From contig JAHZBA010000019.1 of the NCBI GenBank assembly GCA_019423635.1, forward strand, positions 1 through 48,113: a stretch of 48,113 nt of DNA, read 5' to 3'. Position 1 is the stretch's first letter. Each line of letters starts with the position of its first letter. This document shows positions 16,404-23,400 of the stretch, piece by piece. The translations under genes were made by a program, and so were the position numbers. A model generated the notes under the pieces. That model worked only from the letters and a program-made list of their open reading frames with translations, ran no database searches and was not told where the DNA came from. Origin of the DNA: Clostridiales bacterium (GTDB taxonomy: Bacteria > Bacillota > Clostridia > Oscillospirales > Oscillospiraceae).

Positions 16404-16795
16404 CTCATCAGCTCCAACAGCATGGACAGTACCGCCCGCAGCAGCGGCAGCGCAGCCAGCAGCGCACAGACGGACCCGGCCGTCTCCACCACCGCCGCCA
16501 GGGCGGACTCCCCGGCATCCCGGCAGAGATCCCCGCCCACCTTCACCACCAGGGCGATGCCCACGGTCTTGTACAGCGGAACCAGCAGCTGCCGGGAGAC
16601 GCCGCTGCGCTCCCCCAGCTCCGACAAAAACGTCATCAGCTCCTCAATTGCTCCGGCCAGGGACACCAGAACCACCACCGCCGCCGCCAGAGTCAGCAGC
16701 AGGGCCTGCTCCGGACTGCCCCGCCGCACCACCACCGCCAGCAGCGCCCCCACCAGGCACAGGGCCGTCGCCTGGAACGCCTGTTCCATGCTCAA
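16400..16795 (-). CDS. spoIIIAD: Stage III sporulation protein AD
   Basis: The 131-aa protein has about four membrane helices and the pattern YKTVGIALVVKVGGDLCRDAGESALAAVVETAG, characteristic of SpoIIIAD. It is an inner-membrane part of the feeding-tube complex. Its ATG overlaps the spoIIIAC stop by the usual ATGA-like 4 bp. The start MSMEQAFQ is immediately coupled; no separate Shine-Dalgarno is needed. Confidence 0.95.
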   Translation of the reverse strand: MSMEQAFQATALCLVGALLAVVVRRGSPEQALLLTLAAAVVVLVSLAGAIEELMTFLSELGERSGVSRQLLVPLYKTVGIALVVKVGGDLCRDAGESALAAVVETAGSVCALLAALPLLRAVLSMLLELMR

Positions 16796-16986
16796 AACCG
16801 GAACAGGGTCTTAATGAGATCGAACAGGTCGCTGATCTCCTGCACCAGAATCATCAGCACCACCACCAGCCCCGCCAGGGTGGTCATCATGGCCTGCTCC
16901 TCCCGCCCTGAACGCACCAGCAGCTGATTCAGCACCGCCACCAGAATCCCGATGGCGGCAATCTTAAAAATCAGATCCACATCCAT
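16792..16986 (-). CDS. spoIIIAC: Stage III sporulation protein AC
   Basis: The 64-aa protein has two membrane helices (DLIFKIAAIGILVAVLNQLL and the MMTTLAGLVVVLMILVQEI region) joined by a short charged loop, RSGREEQA. This is the SpoIIIAC signature and normal length. It lies 10 bp after spoIIIAB. Confidence 0.95.
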   Translation of the reverse strand: MDVDLIFKIAAIGILVAVLNQLLVRSGREEQAMMTTLAGLVVVLMILVQEISDLFDLIKTLFRF

Positions 16987-16996
16987 AACTTGTCCC

Positions 16997-17488
16997 TCAT
17001 ATCAGTAAGATCACCAGCAGCGCCGCGGCGGAAAAGCACAGCGCCGCCGTCCGCTTGTCCTCCTCCGGGCGCCGCCGCTCCCACTCCTCCACGCTGTCCT
17101 CCAGGCGGCGCACCGCGATTGCCAGCTCCTGGCTGAGGTGGGCCTCATCCCCGCGAAAGTCCAGATTCTGCAGCGTCTCCAGGTCCCAGGGGGACAGGGG
17201 CAGCGTCTTTGTCATGCGCCGCCAGACCTCCGCCAATCCCTCGCCCCGGCCCGCGGCCTCCTCCGCCGCCAGGAGCAATGCCGACACCTCCGGGCCGCAG
17301 CGGGGCGCCAGGGACGCCAGCAGCCGCGGCAGAGGCGTCCGGGCCATGCGGATGCCCTCTCCCATCTGCCGCAGGGCCCACACCAGCTCCGACAGCGTGT
17401 CCCGCTGCCGCTTCCTCTCCCGCCGCTGGAGGACCCACGCCATCCCGCCGCCCAGAAGCACCAGGAGACTCCCTGCCAGCTTCACCAT
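16997..17488 (-). CDS. spoIIIAB: Stage III sporulation protein AB
   Basis: SpoIIIAB resembles a type II/IV secretion GspF-like assembly protein. The 163-aa protein has N- and C-terminal membrane helices (about 3-20 and 148-163) flanking a helical domain with MGEGIRMARTPLPRLLASLA and ETLQNLDFRGDEAHLSQELAIAVRRLED. The start at 17488 overlaps the spoIIIAA stop by 7 bp. The long upstream extension of this frame is a shadow of spoIIIAA. Confidence 0.94.
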   Translation of the reverse strand: MVKLAGSLLVLLGGGMAWVLQRRERKRQRDTLSELVWALRQMGEGIRMARTPLPRLLASLAPRCGPEVSALLLAAEEAAGRGEGLAEVWRRMTKTLPLSPWDLETLQNLDFRGDEAHLSQELAIAVRRLEDSVEEWERRRPEEDKRTAALCFSAAALLVILLI

Positions 17489-18396
17489 GACAGCTCCTCC
17501 ACCCGGTAGGTCCGGCCCCGGTCCGTTCTGGAAATATGTACGGCCAAACGGAAGATTCGCTCCTCCAGCAGCCGGCGGTACAAGGGTTTGTCCCGCAGCT
17601 CCTGGACACTGCCGGCATGGATGGTGGCCAGCAGCCGCACGCCGCAGCCCGCCGCCAGCATGGCCGCCTGGAGATCCCCCTGGGCGGTGATCTCGTCCAC
17701 CGCGATCACCTGGGGATTCATGGCCCGCAGGACCATGGGAATTCCCAGGGCCTTGGGGCAGGCATCCAGTACGTCGGTGTGGGGCCCCACATCCATCTGG
17801 GGCTCTCCCCGGTGCATCACCGCCACCTCTCCCCGCTCGTCGATCAGCGCCACCCGCCGGGGGCCATAGGGCGCCACTCCCTGGGAGAGCCGCCGCACCA
17901 GCTCCCGCAGCAGCGTGGTCTTGCCGCCCCCCGGCGGAGAGAGGATCAGCGTGCTCTGCAGCGCTCCCTCCCAAAACAGCTGCGGCGCCAGCTCCTCCGC
18001 AATCCCCTGGTGTTCCCGTGCAATGCGGATCGCCGCGGAGGAGATCTGCTTCAAGGTGGTATTGCTTCCCTCCTTCATCACCGCCGTACCGCAAAGCCCC
18101 ACCCGGAAGCCCCCTCGGACGCTGAGGTAGCCCTCCCGGATGGTCTCCGCCGCGGCGTAGCGGGAGAACTCCGTGGCGATGTCGCACAGCGTCTCCAGCT
18201 CCTCCGGCTCCACCACCGCCTCCAGCGCCTGTTCGCCCTCCGGCAGCAGGACGGTCATGGGCCGGCCGGCCCGGAGCCGGAACTCCTCCGCCTCCGCCTT
18301 CTGCGCCTCCGGCAGTGCCAGAGCCAGCCGCCGCAGCCGCAGGGGCAGGATTGCCGCCGCGTCCTCATAACGCAGGATGTTCAAATCTCTCTGCAA
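17482..18396 (-). CDS. spoIIIAA: Stage III sporulation protein AA (ATPase)
   Basis: SpoIIIAA is the secretion-type ATPase that powers the channel between mother cell and forespore. With the chosen start it is 304 aa, the family length. It has Walker A SPPGGGKTT (153-161) and Walker B RVALIDERGE (181-190), followed by AVDEITAQGD and LLATIHAGS. I choose the TTG at 18396 (reading MQRDLNILRY) because AAAGGGGG lies nine bases upstream and the preceding in-frame codons have no ATG or GTG until far beyond the promoter. The frame stays open to 18603, but that part lies upstream of the predicted transcription start. Confidence 0.95.
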   Translation of the reverse strand: MQRDLNILRYEDAAAILPLRLRRLALALPEAQKAEAEEFRLRAGRPMTVLLPEGEQALEAVVEPEELETLCDIATEFSRYAAAETIREGYLSVRGGFRVGLCGTAVMKEGSNTTLKQISSAAIRIAREHQGIAEELAPQLFWEGALQSTLILSPPGGGKTTLLRELVRRLSQGVAPYGPRRVALIDERGEVAVMHRGEPQMDVGPHTDVLDACPKALGIPMVLRAMNPQVIAVDEITAQGDLQAAMLAAGCGVRLLATIHAGSVQELRDKPLYRRLLEERIFRLAVHISRTDRGRTYRVEELSW

Positions 18397-18426
18397 GGGT
18401 ACGCGCCCCCTTTCTTTGGTTGATTC

Positions 18427-18455
18427 ACTGTATGATGGCTCGTCCCAGAATATTC
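18427..18455 (-). promoter_or_regulatory. Sigma-E promoter of the spoIIIA operon
   Basis: On the minus strand GAATATT (18449-18455), a 14-bp spacer and CATACAGT (18427-18434) match the mother-cell sigma-E consensus nearly perfectly. It lies 30 bp upstream of the proposed spoIIIAA start. This fits sigma-E control of spoIIIA known from Bacillus. Confidence 0.88.
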
Positions 18456-18490
18456 CAAATCGGGTCAATTTCTCCCTCGAAGTTTGTCGG

Positions 18491-18537
18491 GAGTGAAAAA
18501 TGAGGACAGCGGACGCCGGAACCGGCGTCCGCCGCTG
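18491..18537 (-). terminator. Terminator-like hairpin between spoIVA and spoIIIAA
   Basis: A perfect 24-bp palindrome at 18509-18532 (arms GCGGACGCCGG and its complement) extends by ACA/TGT and is followed on the minus strand by TCCTCATTTTTC. It would stop spoIVA transcripts before the spoIIIA promoter. Confidence 0.7.
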
Positions 18538-18540
18538 TAG

Positions 18541-18665
18541 TGGGGCCTCTTCTCTTTTCTTTTTCTTTTGTTTTTCCCATTTGCTTTTGAGGCTCTGCCT
18601 CAAACACCGCCAGGGGCGCCGCCCCTGGACCCCGGCAGGGGGCGCGTCGCCCCCTGCACCCCTAC
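18541..18665. repeat. Modular palindromic intergenic element downstream of spoIVA
   Basis: After a pyrimidine-rich tract (CTTTTCTTTTTCTTTTG-like), three hairpins follow in series on the plus strand: TTTGAGGCTCTGCCTCAAA, CCAGGGGCGCCGCCCCTGG, and a GCAGGGGGCG/CGCCCCCTGC stem, ending CCCCTACAA. No gene is present. The regular modular build suggests a dispersed repeat rather than a single terminator. Confidence 0.7.
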
Positions 18666-18679
18666 AATGCCTCTCCTAC

Positions 18680-20155
18680 TTACAGTATGATGCAGATCAG
18701 GCCGCCGCTGCCCTCGTTGATGATCCGGGTCAGCGTCTCCTGGAGCTTTTTTCGGGCATCCTCCGGCATCCGTTTCAGCTTGGTTTGGAGATCGTCGCTG
18801 ACCAGCTCGTGGAAGCTGCGGCCGAAGATGTTGGACTGCCAGATCTTGCTGGTGTCCCCCTCAAACTCCTGGAGCAGGTAGTTTACCATGTCCTCGGACT
18901 GCTTCTCATTGCCCACAATGGGCGAGACAGCGGTCTCGATGTCTGCCCGGATCATGTGGATGCTGGGGGCGCTGGCCTTCAGCCTCACGCCGTAGCGCCC
19001 GCCCTGCTTCATGATCTCCGGCTCCTCCAGCGTCAGCTCGTCGATGCCCGGCACCACGATGCCGTAGCCCGTCTCCCGCACGTCCTTCAGCGCTCCGGCC
19101 ACCTTGTCGTACTCCGCCTTCACCGCCGCCAGGCGGGTCAGCAGGCTCATGAGGTCCCCGTCGTCTCCCACCTGGAAGCCGGACTGCTCCGAGAGGGTCT
19201 GATAGAACAGCTCCCGGGGCAGCCGCAGGTTCGCCGCCGCAATGCCGGTCCCCAGGTCGATGGAGGTGATTTTGGCCTCGCTGATGGTCTCGCAGTCCCC
19301 CAGGGCCTGGACAACGCCTTCCACCTCCCGAATGTGATGCAGCTCCGCCGCGGCCTGCCGGATCACCTCGTAGAGGCCGTTTTTCAGCGGGTGCTCCGCG
19401 GGAAGTGCGTCCACCCAGGGCGGCAGGAACAGATCCAGCTCCTGCATGGGGAACTCATAGAGGACGCCCTTGAGGATCTCTCCCACATCCGCCTCCTCCA
19501 GCTCCAGGCAGTTCACCGCCACGCAGTTCACCTCATAGCGGGAGGCGATGTCCCGGGCAATGGCCTGGGCCCGTTCCCCCCTGGGGTCCGCGGAGTTCAG
19601 CAGAACGATGAAGGGCTTTCCCAGCTCCTGGAGCTCCCGGATCACCCGCTCCTCCGCCTCCAGGTAGTCCTCCCGGGGAATGTCCGCCACCGTGCCGTCG
19701 GTGGTGATGACGATGCCGATGGTGGAGTGCTCGGCGATCACCTTCCGGGTGCCGATCTCCGCCGCCTCCGTCATGGGGATCTCATGGTCGTACCAGGGGG
19801 TGGTGACCATCCTGGGCGCGTCGTCCTCGTACTGTCCGATGGCGCCCCGGACCATGTAGCCCACGCAGTCGATCAGCCGCACGGAGAAGGCCGCGCCGCC
19901 CTCCAGCTGGATCTGGGCCGCCTCCTCCGGCACGAACTTGGGCTCCGCCGTCATGATGGTGCGGCCGGAGCCGCTCTGGGGCAGTTCGTCTCTGGCCCGC
20001 TCCTTGCGGTAGACGTTTTCAATGTTTGGAATCACCTGGGTCTCCATGAAACGCTTGATAAAGGTGGACTTGCCGGTGCGCACCGGCCCCACCACACCGA
20101 TGTAGATATCGCCCGCGGTGCGGGTGGCAATGTTCTGATAGATCGCGGTATTCAT
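18680..20155 (-). CDS. spoIVA: Stage IV sporulation protein A, spore coat assembly ATPase
   Basis: SpoIVA polymerises with ATP hydrolysis on the outer forespore membrane to form the platform on which the coat is built. The 491-aa protein has the family length. The N-terminal GTPase-like domain has Walker A GPVRTGKST (23-31), a sensor region RLIDCVGYMVRGA, and NSADPRGE; the C-terminal part ends in EGSGGLICIIL, the conserved tail. AAAGGACGG precedes the ATG. Its partners SpoVM and SipL are encoded 5 kb away in this window. Confidence 0.98.
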   Translation of the reverse strand: MNTAIYQNIATRTAGDIYIGVVGPVRTGKSTFIKRFMETQVIPNIENVYRKERARDELPQSGSGRTIMTAEPKFVPEEAAQIQLEGGAAFSVRLIDCVGYMVRGAIGQYEDDAPRMVTTPWYDHEIPMTEAAEIGTRKVIAEHSTIGIVITTDGTVADIPREDYLEAEERVIRELQELGKPFIVLLNSADPRGERAQAIARDIASRYEVNCVAVNCLELEEADVGEILKGVLYEFPMQELDLFLPPWVDALPAEHPLKNGLYEVIRQAAAELHHIREVEGVVQALGDCETISEAKITSIDLGTGIAAANLRLPRELFYQTLSEQSGFQVGDDGDLMSLLTRLAAVKAEYDKVAGALKDVRETGYGIVVPGIDELTLEEPEIMKQGGRYGVRLKASAPSIHMIRADIETAVSPIVGNEKQSEDMVNYLLQEFEGDTSKIWQSNIFGRSFHELVSDDLQTKLKRMPEDARKKLQETLTRIINEGSGGLICIIL

Positions 20156-20185
20156 AGCATCCCGTCCTTTTTCCGGTCTTGCTTC

Positions 20186-20214
20186 ACTCTATGTCCCAGG
20201 AGTAAAAAGTATGA
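20186..20214 (-). promoter_or_regulatory. Probable sigma-E promoter of spoIVA
   Basis: On the minus strand TCATACT (20208-20214), 14 bp, CATAGAGT (20186-20193) give a good sigma-E match with the same spacing as the spoIIIA promoter. A second, weaker -10-like CATACTTT overlaps the -35. Confidence 0.65.
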
Positions 20215-20287
20215 CGGCCCGTCTTTTTTTGTAGAATCTGCACAAAAAGAGCCTGGCCGCTTCTCCACACTTCGGCCCTTTCCCGTC

Positions 20288-20347
20288 TTTACAGTTTTGA
20301 TTTAGCATGGTAAACTGCTAGTGTATTAAATGAACGGCACGCCGTTC
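20288..20347 (+). promoter_or_regulatory. Probable promoter and dyad upstream of the ABC transporter
   Basis: TTTACA (20288-20293), 17 bp, TAAACT (20311-20316) is a plausible sigma-A promoter. The arms CAGTTT and AAACTG form a dyad across it. In the leader, GAACGGC-AC-GCCGTTC (20332-20347) is a perfect 7-bp dyad, an operator or small hairpin just before the Shine-Dalgarno. Confidence 0.5.
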
Positions 20348-20366
20348 CCACTTGGAGGATGAAAAG

Positions 20367-21227
20367 ATGAATGGTATGAAAAAGCTTCTGGCCCTGCTGC
20401 TGGCCCTGGCCATGGTCCTGTCTCTGGCCGCCTGCGGCGGAAACAACGCCCCCGCCAACACGGATGAGAAGACCTCCGACAACCAGGAGGAGCAAAACGG
20501 CGGCCAGCAGACTGCCGACAGCGACCTGGCCTATGTGCAGGGCAAGGGCACTCTGGTGATCGGCATGACGGACTTCGCCCCCATGGACTACAAGGAGGAG
20601 GGCAGCGACGAATGGATCGGCTTCGACGCCGACATGGCCAAGGCCTTCGCCGAGTCTCTGGGCGTCACCGCCGAGTTCATTGAGATCAACTGGGACAACA
20701 AGGTCTTCGAGCTGGAGGGCAAGGGCATTGACGTGGTCTGGAACGGCATGACCCTCACCGACGACGTGAAGGCCCTGATGGGCACCTCCGAGCCCTACTG
20801 CCTCAACGGGCAGGTGGTGGTGATCTCCGCCGACAAGGCTGACCAGTACCAGACCGTGGAGAGCCTCAGCGACCTGAGCTTTGCCGTGGAGAACGGCTCC
20901 GCCGGCGCCGAACAGCTGGATGCGCTGAACATCCCCTACACCGCCATGGACACCCAGGCCCGCGCTCTGATGGAGGTGGCCTCCGGTGCCTCCGATGCCT
21001 GCGTCATTGATCTGCTGATGGCCGGCGCCATGATCGGCGAGGGCACCAGCTACCCCGATCTGACCTATACCGTACAGCTCAACAGCGAGGAGTACGGCGT
21101 GGGCTTCCGGAAGGGCTCCGACCTGGTGGACGCCTTCAACAGCTTCTGGAAGGAGGCCTATGACGCCGGCACCGTGATGGAGGTTGCCACGACCTACGGC
21201 GTACAGGAATCTGTCATCGAAAAGTAA
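20367..21227 (+). CDS. Amino-acid ABC transporter substrate-binding lipoprotein
   Basis: This 286-aa protein captures a polar amino acid outside the membrane and delivers it to the permease. It has a lipoprotein signal (KKLLALLLALAMVLSLAAC, lipidated Cys about residue 24), an acidic linker, and an SBP family 3 fold: GTLVIGMTDFAPMDY, IGFDADMAKAFAESLGV, VDVVWNGMTLTDDVKALMGTS-type segments and GSAGAEQLDA. ATG 20367 is chosen for GGAGG eight bases upstream, over a TTG at 20352. The D-rich ligand loop (FDADMAK) suggests a polar or charged amino acid, but the substrate cannot be read. A hairpin follows the stop. Confidence 0.94.
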   Translation: MNGMKKLLALLLALAMVLSLAACGGNNAPANTDEKTSDNQEEQNGGQQTADSDLAYVQGKGTLVIGMTDFAPMDYKEEGSDEWIGFDADMAKAFAESLGVTAEFIEINWDNKVFELEGKGIDVVWNGMTLTDDVKALMGTSEPYCLNGQVVVISADKADQYQTVESLSDLSFAVENGSAGAEQLDALNIPYTAMDTQARALMEVASGASDACVIDLLMAGAMIGEGTSYPDLTYTVQLNSEEYGVGFRKGSDLVDAFNSFWKEAYDAGTVMEVATTYGVQESVIEK

Positions 21228-21244
21228 CGCGATACTTACCTGGG

Positions 21245-21273
21245 CAGAGGGCCTGTAAAGGCCCTCTGTTTTC
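21245..21273 (+). terminator. Leaky terminator between binding protein and permease
   Basis: A 9-bp stem CAGAGGGCC/GGCCCTCTG with a 6-nt loop is followed by TTTTC. The short U-run suggests partial termination, which would give more binding protein than permease, as is common in such operons. Confidence 0.7.
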
Positions 21274-21297
21274 GTGGTGAAAGAGAGAGGAATTGCT

Positions 21298-21996
21298 ATG
21301 CTGAGTGTCACGCTGACCCTGCTTTCCGGGTTCAAGACTACTGTCCTGTTATTTTTTCTGACGCTGTTGTTCGCCCTTCCCCTGGGGCTTCTGATCAGCT
21401 TTGGCTCCATGAGCAAATGGACGCCCTTCCGCTCCCTGGACCACGAGGGCGCGGACTCCTTTGTCAAAGCTCTTTCGGGCTTTCGTCCCATCAGCGCCAT
21501 TTTCGGCATTCTCGTCTGGATCATCCGCGGCACCCCCTTGCTGCTGCAGGTCCTGGTGATCTTCTATGTCCCCGGTCTGCTGTTTGGCTGGCCGCTGCTG
21601 CCACGGTTCACCGCGGCGTTGGTGTCCTTCGTTATCAACTACGCCTGCTACTTCTCGGAGATCTACCGGGGCGGCATCCAGTCCGTCCCCGTGGGGCAGT
21701 ACGAGGCCGGCCAGGTGCTGGGTATGACCAAGAACCAGATCTTCTTCAAGATCACCCTGCTCCAGGTCATCAAGCGGATTGTTCCCCCCATGGGCAACGA
21801 GTTCATCACCCTGGTGAAGGATACCGCTCTGGTGCGGGTGATCGCCGTGTATGAGCTCATCTGGATGGGTGAGTCGTACATCAAAAAAGGGATGATTTAT
21901 CCCCTGTTCTACACAGCGGTTTTCTACCTGGTGTTCAACGGCATCCTGACCATTTTGCTGCATCGGTTCGAGAAAAAGCTGGATTATTTTAAGTGA
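21298..21996 (+). CDS. Amino-acid ABC transporter permease
   Basis: This 232-aa His/Glu/Gln/Arg-family permease has about five membrane helices and the typical EYRGGIQSVPVGQYEAGQVLGM-like EAA loop (EIYRGGIQSVPVGQYEAG then VLGMTKNQIFFKITLLQ) that docks on the ATPase. FIIRGTPLLLQVLVIFY-type motif IIRGTPLLLQ is present. ATG 21298 has AGAGAGAGG upstream; the GTG at 21274 is less likely. An unusual 30-residue charged loop (SMSKWTPFRSLDHEG...) separates the first two helices. Confidence 0.92.
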   Translation: MLSVTLTLLSGFKTTVLLFFLTLLFALPLGLLISFGSMSKWTPFRSLDHEGADSFVKALSGFRPISAIFGILVWIIRGTPLLLQVLVIFYVPGLLFGWPLLPRFTAALVSFVINYACYFSEIYRGGIQSVPVGQYEAGQVLGMTKNQIFFKITLLQVIKRIVPPMGNEFITLVKDTALVRVIAVYELIWMGESYIKKGMIYPLFYTAVFYLVFNGILTILLHRFEKKLDYFK

Positions 21997-22007
21997 GGAG
22001 GGGCGGT

Positions 22008-22775
22008 ATGTCTGTCTTAGAGGTTCAACACATCAAAAAGTACTTCGGTACTACCCGGGTGCTCAATGACATCAGCTTTTCCCTGGAACAGGGACAGGCT
22101 CTGTCCATCATCGGCTCCTCCGGCTCCGGCAAGACCACCCTTCTGCGGTGCCTGAACTTCCTGGAGACCCCCGACGGCGGCACCATTGCCGTCAACGGAA
22201 ACGTCATCTTCAACGCCGCCGACCCCCAAACCCAGCTGGAAAGCGAAATCCGGAAGAAGCGGCTGCACTTCGGCCTGGTGTTCCAGAACTTCAACCTTTT
22301 TCCCCAGTACACGGCTTTGCAGAATGTCACCCTGGCTCCGGAGCTGCTGGCCAAGGAGCGGGGCGGCGAGAGCAAGGAGGCCATTTTGAAAACCGGCCGG
22401 GAACTGCTGGCCCAGATGGGCTTGGCGGACCGGGCGGATCACTACCCCCACCAGCTCTCCGGCGGACAGCAGCAGCGGGTGGCCATTGCCCGGGCCCTGG
22501 CCATGCACCCGGACATTCTCTGCTTCGACGAGCCCACCTCCGCCCTGGACCCGGAGCTCACCGGCGAGGTTCTGCGGGTGATCCGGGAGCTGGCGGAGAA
22601 GAAGACCACCATGATTATCGTCACCCACGAGATGGCCTTTGCCAGGGATGTGGCCGACCAGGTGATCTTCATGGACGGCGGCGTGATTGTGGAGCAGGGC
22701 GATCCCCATCAGGTAATCGACCATCCCCGGGAGGAGCGGACCCGTCAATTCCTGGCCCATTATGCGGAGAAGTAG
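22008..22775 (+). CDS. Amino-acid ABC transporter ATP-binding protein
   Basis: The 255-aa ATPase drives import through the preceding permease. Walker A is GSSGSGKTT, Q-loop VFQNFNLFPQYT, signature LSGGQQQR, Walker B ILCFDEPTSALDP and switch THE. It belongs to the GlnQ-like polar amino-acid group. GAGGAGGGG lies before the ATG. The stop is directly followed by a perfect AT-rich palindrome. Confidence 0.95.
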   Translation: MSVLEVQHIKKYFGTTRVLNDISFSLEQGQALSIIGSSGSGKTTLLRCLNFLETPDGGTIAVNGNVIFNAADPQTQLESEIRKKRLHFGLVFQNFNLFPQYTALQNVTLAPELLAKERGGESKEAILKTGRELLAQMGLADRADHYPHQLSGGQQQRVAIARALAMHPDILCFDEPTSALDPELTGEVLRVIRELAEKKTTMIIVTHEMAFARDVADQVIFMDGGVIVEQGDPHQVIDHPREERTRQFLAHYAEK

Positions 22776-22815
22776 TTCTTTTCTTATAAGAAAAGAACCA
22801 AAAGAATTTTTAGTG
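22775..22815 (+). repeat. Perfect AT-rich palindrome after the ABC operon
   Basis: A 24-bp perfect palindrome (22775-22798, arms GTTCTTTTCTTA and its complement) is followed by CCAAAAGAATTTTTAG. It may be a terminator with a distant T-run, or a dispersed element related to the pyrimidine tract near 18,550. Confidence 0.6.
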
Positions 22816-22884
22816 CGCTCTGTCTGCCTGGTGATGAACCCGGCTGAAGTGACGGCGACGCAGTCACAGCATGAGGAGGTTTTT

Positions 22885-23361
22885 ATGGATTCCTTAACGC
22901 TTACCAGCTCCTCCTTTGCGCCGGGCGCTCCCATTCCCAGGCGGCATACCGGCTTTGGGGAGGATCTCTCCCCCGCCCTGTGCCTGTCCGGTCTCTCCCC
23001 GGAGACCGTCTCCCTGGCGGTGACCATGGACGACCTGGACGTCCCCTTCACCAGAATCTACAGCCACTGGCTGATCTGGAACCTGCCGCCACAGACAGAG
23101 CTCCCGGAGGGGATTCCCCATGGTCCGGTACTGCCGGAGCTGGGCGGCGCGGTCCAGGGCGTGGGGTACGGCAAACACGGCTATCGGGGCCCTTACCCGC
23201 CGCCGTTTCTGCGCACGCCCCACCGCTATGTCTTCCATGTCTACGCCCTGGACTGCCGTTTGGAGCTGTCCACCGACGCAAAGCGGAGGACGCTGCTGTC
23301 GGCTGTGAAAGGCCACGTCCTGCAGGAGGCCAGCCTGACGGGCACCTTCCAAAGAACATAA
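22885..23361 (+). CDS. YbhB/YbcL family (PEBP-like) protein
   Basis: The 158-aa protein belongs to the phosphatidylethanolamine-binding/Raf-kinase-inhibitor-like superfamily: GFGEDLSPALCLSGLSPETVSLAVTMDDLDVP, HWLIWNLPP, and GKHGYRGPYPPPFLRTPHRYVFHVYALD are the conserved ligand-site strands (the last with the family PPxxxxHRYxFxxYALD pattern). It has no signal peptide. GAGGAGG precedes the ATG. The cellular role of bacterial members is unclear. It ends at a shared bidirectional terminator. Confidence 0.94.
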   Translation: MDSLTLTSSSFAPGAPIPRRHTGFGEDLSPALCLSGLSPETVSLAVTMDDLDVPFTRIYSHWLIWNLPPQTELPEGIPHGPVLPELGGAVQGVGYGKHGYRGPYPPPFLRTPHRYVFHVYALDCRLELSTDAKRRTLLSAVKGHVLQEASLTGTFQRT

Positions 23362-23400
23362 CATGGGAAGAGTGGAGATGCTCCACTCTTCCCATGTTTT
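23361..23400. terminator. Bidirectional terminator between PEBP gene and sipL
   Basis: A 17-bp perfect stem (23361-23377 with 23381-23397, 3-nt loop) is followed by TTT on the plus strand and preceded by the matching A-run for the minus strand. It serves two convergent genes, and the last stem base overlaps the plus-strand stop codon. Confidence 0.88.

Noticed and set aside
16997..18187. A 396-codon frame extending spoIIIAB upstream
   Set aside because: It overlaps spoIIIAA, whose ATPase motifs are intact. The ATG at 17488 gives the family length.
18397..18603. An N-terminal extension of SpoIIIAA to 18603
   Set aside because: It would run through the sigma-E promoter and a terminator hairpin, and the extra residues look non-coding.
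18541..18665. A CRISPR array or tandem repeat
   Set aside because: The hairpins differ from each other and there are no regularly spaced direct repeats.
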